A stretch of DNA of 11,342 nucleotides from Firmicutes bacterium UBA5388. Lineage in GTDB: Bacteria > Bacillota > UBA4882 > UBA10575. Made by a program: the position numbers and the translations under genes. Shown in pieces: positions 6,768 through 11,342 of this stretch (position 1 is the stretch's first letter; every line of letters starts with the position of its first letter). Under the pieces are notes generated by a model. The model was given only the letters and a program-made list of their open reading frames with translations, searched no databases and was not told the DNA's origin. The stretch is from assembly GCA_002409975.1 (NCBI GenBank), contig DHOO01000004.1, positions 9,932 to 21,273 of the forward strand. Direction: 5' to 3'.

Positions 6768-8906
6768 ATGACGATCGATAAATTATTAGAAAAAATGGGC
6801 AAATATGGAGCCGAGGCTCGAGATGAAATTGCAAAGGCTTACTGTTTTGCAGAGGCTGCCCATAATGGACAAACTCGTAATTCGGGTGAGGCTTACATTA
6901 ATCATCCATTAGAAGTAGCTAATATTCTGATTGAGATGGGTCTGGATACTACTTCTATAATAGCTGCGCTCCTCCATGATGTGGTGGAAGATACCGAGAT
7001 TAGCCTGGAGGAAATTTCATCCCAGTTTGGGAATGAAGTAGCTTCTTTAGTTGATGGCTTAACAAAACTAAGTAAGATCGTCTTTCAAAACAAACAAGAG
7101 CAACAAGTAGAAAACCTGCGTAAGATGTTTTTGGCGATGGCCAAAGATATCCGGGTCATCTTAATAAAATTAGCTGACCGAATGCATAACATGCGCACTT
7201 TAAGATTTCTTCCGGTTGAACGGCAGAAAAAAATAGCTAGGGAAACTTTGGAGATTTATGCGCCCCTTGCTCATCGGCTCGGGATGTATCGGCTTAAATG
7301 GGAGTTGGAAGATACAGCTTTCCGTTATCTTGAGCCAGGGAAATATTATGAACTTGTAGAGAAAGTAGCGCAAAAAAGACCAGAACGGGAAGGCTATATT
7401 GAGGAAACCATAAAACTATTAGAGGAAAATCTTAATGCCCTGGCAATTAAAGCGGATATACAGGGGAGACCAAAACATTTTTACAGTATATATCAGAAAA
7501 TGGTTACTCAGAACAAGGAATTTTCAGAAATTTATGATTTGATGGCTGTTCGCGTCCTCGTAAATACGATTCAGGATTGTTATGAGGTGCTAGGGGTAGT
7601 CCATACTTTATGGAAGCCGATCCCAGGTCGGTTTAAGGATTATATTGCGGTTCCCAAGTCTAATATGTACCAATCTTTGCATACTACGGTGATGGGGAAT
7701 AAAGGAGTGCCTTTAGAGATTCAGATCCGTACTTGGCAGATGCACCAGATTGCTGAATTTGGGATTGCCGCCCACTGGCGTTATAAAGAGGGAAAAGCTG
7801 TGGGTGATGAAGATCTGCTCCAGAAAATTGTGTGGCTTAGACATCTGTTGGAATGGCAGGGAGAATCAAGGGATGCGGATGAGTTTCTGGAGAATCTCCG
7901 GGTTAACCTTTTTGAGGACGAAGTCTTTGTTTTTACCCCTAAAGGCGACGTGAAGAGCCTTCCTGCCGGCGCCAGCCCCGTTGATTTTGCCTATAGTGTG
8001 CATACTCATATTGGGCACCAATGTTTAGGCGCTAAAGTTAATGGTCGACTAGTACCTTTAGATTATCATTTAAAAAATGGTGATATTATTCAAATCCTTA
8101 CAGCTAAACAAGATTCGGGACCAAGCAGAGATTGGTTAAAATTCGTTGTAACTTCTAAGGCAAAAAGTCGGATTCGGCAATGGCTAAGAGAACAAAGTAG
8201 GGATGAATATATTTTATTAGCCCGGGAACAGCTGGAGAGGGAGATTAAAAAAAGCGGCTATGATGCCCAAGTTTATTTAAAGCCAGAGGTTCTGAAAGAA
8301 GTTGCCGAACGGCTGGGGTTTGTTGAAGGTAATGATCTTTTAGTGGCAGTAGGGGATGGAAAACTCACGCCTGGAACAGTAGCTTCTAAACTTATTGCGG
8401 TAAAAGATCCAGATAAAAAGCAAGTTCCAATTCTTCCTGGGGAAAAACCTCTGGGTTCCCCCGGTGGGGTCAAAGTGGAAGGTGTTGCAAATCTGATGGT
8501 AAGGTTTTCCCGCTGCTGTAACCCAGTGCCAGGGGATCAGATCATTGGTTATACAACAAGGGGAAAAGGGGTCGCTATTCATCGTCTGGATTGTTCAAGC
8601 CTCCCTCCTGACACTGAGCGCTTTATTAAGGTGGAATGGGATACAGAGGATACTGGAGTCTATCCTATTTCCATTCAGATTGAAGCTAATGATCGGGCCA
8701 ACTTACTTGTCGACATTATGAATTTGATGTCCCTGCTCAAATTAAATGTGAGCGCTGCTAATATTCGGACCCAAAAAGGCCTGGCTTTCTTAGACTTTAC
8801 TTTGGAAGTGCGGCATCTCAACGAAGCCAAAGATCTCGTTGGGAAATTGAAACTTGTTAATGGAGTCCGGAATGTTTTTCGAGTTAACAAGTCGAGAAAA
8901 AGATAA
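6768..8906 (+). CDS. rel: Bifunctional (p)ppGpp synthetase/hydrolase (Rel/RSH family)
   Basis: Long RSH enzymes make (p)ppGpp from ATP and GDP/GTP on stalled ribosomes and also degrade it, controlling the stringent response. Counting from ATG 6768 gives 712 residues, the normal length. The N-terminal hydrolase domain has NHP (H46) and HDVVED (70-75), all metal ligands present. The synthetase domain has GRPKH (233-237), YDLMAVR, RFKDYIA (288-294), YQSLH and EIQIRT. The RFKD motif is the RxKD charge pattern of bifunctional Rel rather than the ExDD of synthetase-only RelA. A TGS domain (about 383-445), a zinc-finger-like segment with the CC pair at 583-584 and H605/C609, and a C-terminal ACT domain (about 632-709) follow. 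AGGTGA lies 10 bases upstream of the ATG. An in-frame GTG at 6747, overlapping the recJ stop as GTGA, is a credible alternative adding seven residues. Confidence 0.97.
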   Translation: MTIDKLLEKMGKYGAEARDEIAKAYCFAEAAHNGQTRNSGEAYINHPLEVANILIEMGLDTTSIIAALLHDVVEDTEISLEEISSQFGNEVASLVDGLTKLSKIVFQNKQEQQVENLRKMFLAMAKDIRVILIKLADRMHNMRTLRFLPVERQKKIARETLEIYAPLAHRLGMYRLKWELEDTAFRYLEPGKYYELVEKVAQKRPEREGYIEETIKLLEENLNALAIKADIQGRPKHFYSIYQKMVTQNKEFSEIYDLMAVRVLVNTIQDCYEVLGVVHTLWKPIPGRFKDYIAVPKSNMYQSLHTTVMGNKGVPLEIQIRTWQMHQIAEFGIAAHWRYKEGKAVGDEDLLQKIVWLRHLLEWQGESRDADEFLENLRVNLFEDEVFVFTPKGDVKSLPAGASPVDFAYSVHTHIGHQCLGAKVNGRLVPLDYHLKNGDIIQILTAKQDSGPSRDWLKFVVTSKAKSRIRQWLREQSRDEYILLAREQLEREIKKSGYDAQVYLKPEVLKEVAERLGFVEGNDLLVAVGDGKLTPGTVASKLIAVKDPDKKQVPILPGEKPLGSPGGVKVEGVANLMVRFSRCCNPVPGDQIIGYTTRGKGVAIHRLDCSSLPPDTERFIKVEWDTEDTGVYPISIQIEANDRANLLVDIMNLMSLLKLNVSAANIRTQKGLAFLDFTLEVRHLNEAKDLVGKLKLVNGVRNVFRVNKSRKR

Positions 8907-8917
8907 AGGAGTTTAAG

Positions 8918-9382
8918 ATGAGAGCTGTTATTCAAAGGATAACTTCCGCTCGGGTAGTAATTGAAGGAAAAACCATTGGTGAGGTAGGAAAGGGGTTATT
9001 AGTTTTTTTAGGAATAAAGTCGGGAGATGATGAGACTGCTGTCTCCTATTTAGTAGATAAAATTATTAATCTACGAATTTTTGAAGATGAGCAGGGTAAA
9101 ATGAATCTTTCTTTAAAAGAGGTGGGTGGAGAAATCTTAGTGGTTTCCCAGTTTACCTTGTATGCCGACTGCCGAAAGGGAAGACGTCCCAGTTTTCAAG
9201 AAGCGGCGAAACCTGAAATTAGTGAGAAGTTGTATCTAAAGTTTATTAAAACTTTGCGAGACAAAAGTTTGCCGGTGGCCACCGGCAGTTTTGGCGCAGA
9301 TATGAAGGTAGAACTGGTGAATAATGGACCAGTTACTATTCTCCTTGATAGTAAAGATTCGGGGACTGTCCTTCCTTCTTAA
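8918..9382 (+). CDS. dtd: D-aminoacyl-tRNA deacylase
   Basis: DTD hydrolyses D-amino acids (and glycine wrongly attached to tRNA-Ala) from tRNA, protecting translation. The 154-residue protein is full length and shows MRAVIQR at the N terminus, the SQFTLY motif (77-82) and NGPVT (136-140, the family's NxPVT). These are the two signatures that build the active site across the dimer. GRRPSF and GSFGADM are also in place. AAAGGAG lies seven bases before the ATG, and the start is only 11 bases after the rel stop, so it is translated from the same message. rel-dtd adjacency is widely conserved in Bacillota. A few extra C-terminal residues after the core are unremarkable. Confidence 0.97.
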   Translation: MRAVIQRITSARVVIEGKTIGEVGKGLLVFLGIKSGDDETAVSYLVDKIINLRIFEDEQGKMNLSLKEVGGEILVVSQFTLYADCRKGRRPSFQEAAKPEISEKLYLKFIKTLRDKSLPVATGSFGADMKVELVNNGPVTILLDSKDSGTVLPS

Positions 9383-9510
9383 GATATTTTTGGGATTTCC
9401 CTTTTAAAATAATTTCTCAAATTAATTTTAAGAGAGGTTTATAAGAAGATGCAAGGAATATTATTACGAGTGAGGAACAAGCGGGCACTAATTAAAAACG
9501 GGGTGATGTA
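9383..9510 (+). other. Gap between dtd and the DUF4139 gene with an AT hairpin and a possible 20-codon leader ORF
   Basis: No standard terminator follows dtd. TTAAAATAATT (9404-9414) can pair with 9420-9431 with one bulged base, an AT-only stem with no T tail, so termination is doubtful. An ORF of 20 codons runs from ATG 9449 to TAA 9509-9511. It has a purine-rich stretch (AGAGAGG, 9431-9437) 11 bases upstream and ends in a TAATG overlap with the next start. Its product would be very basic and resembles nothing I know. Translation is uncertain. Confidence 0.35.
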
Positions 9511-11022
9511 ATGAGGAGGATGGGGAGAAGAACTTTTCTGCTCCTAACAACAATTTTTATTTTAGGGATAGGCCAATGGGCTAGCGCCGAATTTATCCCC
9601 CCAATAAAAGAGGCGGTGATCTACCCCGATGGTCTGGCTTTCTTGGTGAGGGAGGGGGAAACTAATCTACTAAATGGCGAGTGTGTGATGGATTTTCTGC
9701 CACCGGCCCTTAAAGGGAGCTTAAGTCTGTTCTCAACTGCGCCGGGGTTGTCGGTGGAACAAGTGATTGCCTTTCGTGACCCTGTAACCCGGGAACAACA
9801 GGTGGCGGATCTGGGTGAGCTTTTTCAAGAGAATATTGAGAAACCCGTCCAGCTCATGGTCAATGGGGAAATGGTTACTGGGATCATCAAGGGATTCATC
9901 AATCCGGCTTTTTTAGTAGTTACGGTTAATAATCAAAACGGGGTCAGTACGGATGAAGTTTATCCGATTGATATGATTAGTTCTTATTTCTTCTTAAAAC
10001 CTGTTGAGTTAAATAAGAAACAAACAGAGTATGCTGGCAAGTTGAAAGTAAAGTTTAGGGGAACCGGTGTTCAAGGCACTTATCCCGTGGGGATCAGTTA
10101 TTTACAGTCCGGGATCTCTTGGAGTCCAGAGTACATAATCAACCTTCAATCCGAAAACTATGGTGAATTTTCCTTTGTTGGGGTGGTTCGTAATGATGCG
10201 GATGATTTTGTAGCTACCACTCTTTCTTTAGCTGAGAGGGGACCTCAGTTTCCTCGTGGGATTTCACCACTGGCGCTCTTCTCAGATGACCAGCCTGTTC
10301 TGTTGGAACGAGGGGAACTCAGTGTTATGGGGGCTAGAGAAGAGAGTTTAAAGCTGGCGCCAAGGATGGAACTGGATGATTTATCTTCTCTGATTATGTA
10401 TAAGAATAAAAACGAAGTTACGCTTAAAAAGGGTGAACGCCTCCTTTTACCCCTTTTTCGCGGAGCAGTTAAAGTCGAACCTCTTTATCGTCTTGAACTT
10501 TCGCGGTCGCTCTATATGGAGCAAGTGGTGAAGGGACCAGTATGGAAAGTATATCGAATCTATAATAATTCTTCAATTCCCTGGATTGAAGGGCAGGTTA
10601 TGCTTATGATGAATAACCGGCCATTGGGCGTGGGGAATTTTCCTTATATCGCTCCGGACCAGAGTGGGGAAATTCGCGTTATGACAGAACAAGGAATTAA
10701 AGTAGAAGTCACGGAGACAGAATTTGAAAGAGTGCAGGGCTCGATGATTTTTCAAGGAAGGGAATTCTGTTTTGTGCGCATCAGAGGTGAGATCGAACTG
10801 GAGAATACCAAAAATGAGGAAGTAAAAGTGAAAGTCACCCATCTTTTACCGGGAGAGGTGATTTCAACGGGAGAAGAAGGAACTGTGGTTAAAAAAGCAC
10901 TGTTGCAAGCAGGACCAAATCCTTCCTCGGAGATTACTTGGGAGATCCAGATCTTACCCCGAAATTTAAGGAAGTTAACTTATACTTACCAGACTTACCT
11001 ACCCATGGAAGAAATAAAGTAA
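9511..11022 (+). CDS. Secreted DUF4140/DUF4139-type protein of unknown function
   Basis: The 503-residue product begins with a classical Sec signal peptide: Arg-rich start (MRRMGRR), hydrophobic core (about 9-21) and ASA before the probable cleavage after A26. The mature part is predicted β-rich. Residues 34-75 (EAVIYPDG, then a hydrophobic FLPPALKGSL turn) resemble the DUF4140 N-terminal domain. Residues 173-500, with GISYLQSGISWSPEYIINL-like sequence at 194-212, resemble DUF4139, known from the 'mucoidy inhibitor MuiA family'. The long coiled coil usual between these two domains is missing. No lipobox, sortase motif or C-terminal span is visible, so the protein is probably released or wall-associated. 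No catalytic motif is recognised. ATG 9511 is supported by GGGGTGA four bases upstream. The domain assignment is by recall of sequence pattern and is moderately sure. Co-transcription with dtd is possible but unproven. Confidence 0.75.
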   Translation: MRRMGRRTFLLLTTIFILGIGQWASAEFIPPIKEAVIYPDGLAFLVREGETNLLNGECVMDFLPPALKGSLSLFSTAPGLSVEQVIAFRDPVTREQQVADLGELFQENIEKPVQLMVNGEMVTGIIKGFINPAFLVVTVNNQNGVSTDEVYPIDMISSYFFLKPVELNKKQTEYAGKLKVKFRGTGVQGTYPVGISYLQSGISWSPEYIINLQSENYGEFSFVGVVRNDADDFVATTLSLAERGPQFPRGISPLALFSDDQPVLLERGELSVMGAREESLKLAPRMELDDLSSLIMYKNKNEVTLKKGERLLLPLFRGAVKVEPLYRLELSRSLYMEQVVKGPVWKVYRIYNNSSIPWIEGQVMLMMNNRPLGVGNFPYIAPDQSGEIRVMTEQGIKVEVTETEFERVQGSMIFQGREFCFVRIRGEIELENTKNEEVKVKVTHLLPGEVISTGEEGTVVKKALLQAGPNPSSEITWEIQILPRNLRKLTYTYQTYLPMEEIK

Positions 11023-11098
11023 TGATGGGCAATAGCCGGAAGCCACAATTTGAGAGCAATTAAACTTATAGAGTTTGAGAACAGAAAAGCCAAAAACC

Positions 11099-11127
11099 TT
11101 GACATCGATTTATAAAGGTTGTATAAT
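11099..11127 (+). promoter_or_regulatory. Consensus promoter of the tRNA-Leu gene
   Basis: TTGACA (11099-11104) and TATAAT (11122-11127) are exact consensus boxes with the ideal 17-bp spacer. Transcription should begin near 11134, about nine bases before the mature tRNA 5' end. The stretch from the DUF4139 stop to this promoter (11023-11098) holds no clear terminator. Confidence 0.92.
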
Positions 11128-11142
11128 ATTTTATGCTGATGT

Positions 11143-11225
11143 GCCCAAGTGGCGGAACTGGCAGACGCGTACGTTTGAGGGGCGTATGGGCAACCGTACC
11201 GGTTCAAGTCCGGTCTTGGGCACCA
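11143..11225 (+). tRNA. tRNA-Leu (anticodon GAG)
   Basis: The 83-base gene folds as a class II tRNA. The 5' acceptor GCCCAAG pairs with CTTGGGC, followed by discriminator A and an encoded CCA. The D arm has a GCG/CGC stem. The anticodon stem TACGT/GCGTA (one G-U pair) encloses the loop TTGAGGG, giving anticodon GAG, which reads CUC and CUU. A long variable arm of 11 bases follows, then the T arm ACCGG-TTCAAGT-CCGGT. The long variable arm, A73 and GAG anticodon together identify leucine. It has its own promoter and terminator, so it is probably a single-gene transcription unit. Confidence 0.97.
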
Positions 11226-11265
11226 TCTAAATTAATAAGCTTGAAACTCTTTAGGCAAAAACTTT

Positions 11266-11297
11266 AAAGCACAGACTTCTAATCTGTGCTTTTTCTT
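11266..11297 (+). terminator. Intrinsic terminator of the tRNA-Leu transcript
   Basis: AAAGCACAGA (11266-11275) pairs perfectly with TCTGTGCTTT (11283-11292) across the seven-base loop CTTCTAA, followed by TTTCTT. It lies 40 bases after the tRNA end. The stem and T tract are those of a standard Rho-independent terminator. Confidence 0.93.
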
Positions 11298-11313
11298 GTT
11301 TAGGGGTATCGTG

Positions 11314-11342
11314 ATGTTAAACCCAAGTTCAACCATGACTAC
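11314..11342 (+). CDS. Possible start of a further gene running off the window
   Basis: ATG at 11314 follows AGGGG (11302-11306) at seven bases and opens a frame (MLNPSSTMT) that is still open at the window edge. With nine codons nothing can be said about the product, and the frame may not be a gene. Confidence 0.15.

Noticed and set aside
8273..8935. Long antisense frames opposite the 3' half of rel
   Set aside because: They lie wholly opposite a well-conserved gene, have no good ribosome sites and resemble no protein, so they are codon-bias shadows.
9404..9431. AT hairpin after dtd as an intrinsic terminator
   Set aside because: The stem is entirely A-T with a bulge and no T tail follows, so it is unlikely to stop transcription.
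1..11342. Mobile element, phage or CRISPR content
   Set aside because: No integrase or transposase, no terminal repeats and no regularly spaced repeats. The tRNA ends are intact with no attachment-site duplication visible.

Overview
This looks like a chromosomal housekeeping segment from a Gram-positive, Bacillota-type (clostridial-grade) anaerobe-like bacterium. The evidence is low-to-moderate GC by eye, purine-rich Shine-Dalgarno sites of the GGAGG/GGGTGA type, frequent GTG starts, consensus TTGACA/TATAAT promoters, and the gene order secD-secF-lapA-recJ-rel-dtd that many Clostridia share. The genus cannot be named from the sequence alone. No transposase, integrase, phage gene, CRISPR array or obvious foreign island is visible.

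Layout: positions 1-22 are the 3' end of a tRNA-Gly, followed by its intrinsic terminator. A membrane-anchored GAF/HD-GYP protein (probable cyclic-di-GMP phosphodiesterase) lies on the minus strand, and its stop codon sits in the terminator's T tract. An AT-rich divergent intergenic region (1420-1714) carries a consensus plus-strand promoter at 1650-1679. That promoter leads into a 44-codon single-span membrane micro-ORF and then secD and secF, the proton-driven accessory unit of the Sec translocon. A perfect 14-bp hairpin separates secF from a second plus-strand group: lapA (small two-span membrane protein), recJ (5'-3' single-strand exonuclease), a bifunctional (p)ppGpp synthetase/hydrolase rel, and dtd (D-aminoacyl-tRNA deacylase). 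These genes overlap or are spaced by only a few bases and are probably co-transcribed. A secreted DUF4140/DUF4139-type protein of unknown function follows. The window closes with a tRNA-Leu(GAG) that has its own consensus promoter and intrinsic terminator.

How the genes relate: the cluster combines protein export (SecDF), DNA repair (RecJ), stringent response (Rel) and translation quality control (Dtd), with second-messenger turnover on the opposite strand. The grouping reflects conserved synteny rather than one pathway. The apt gene often found between recJ and rel in related genomes is absent, and so is yajC upstream of secD.

Most of the window is ordinary. The items most worth a second look are the micro-ORF under a strong promoter directly upstream of secDF (position comparable to YajC or to secretion-monitoring leader peptides, but unrelated in sequence as far as I can see), the apparent non-canonical ATT start of recJ behind a perfect Shine-Dalgarno site, the secF-lapA hairpin without a T tract, and the secreted DUF4139 protein with a tiny possibly coupled leader ORF.
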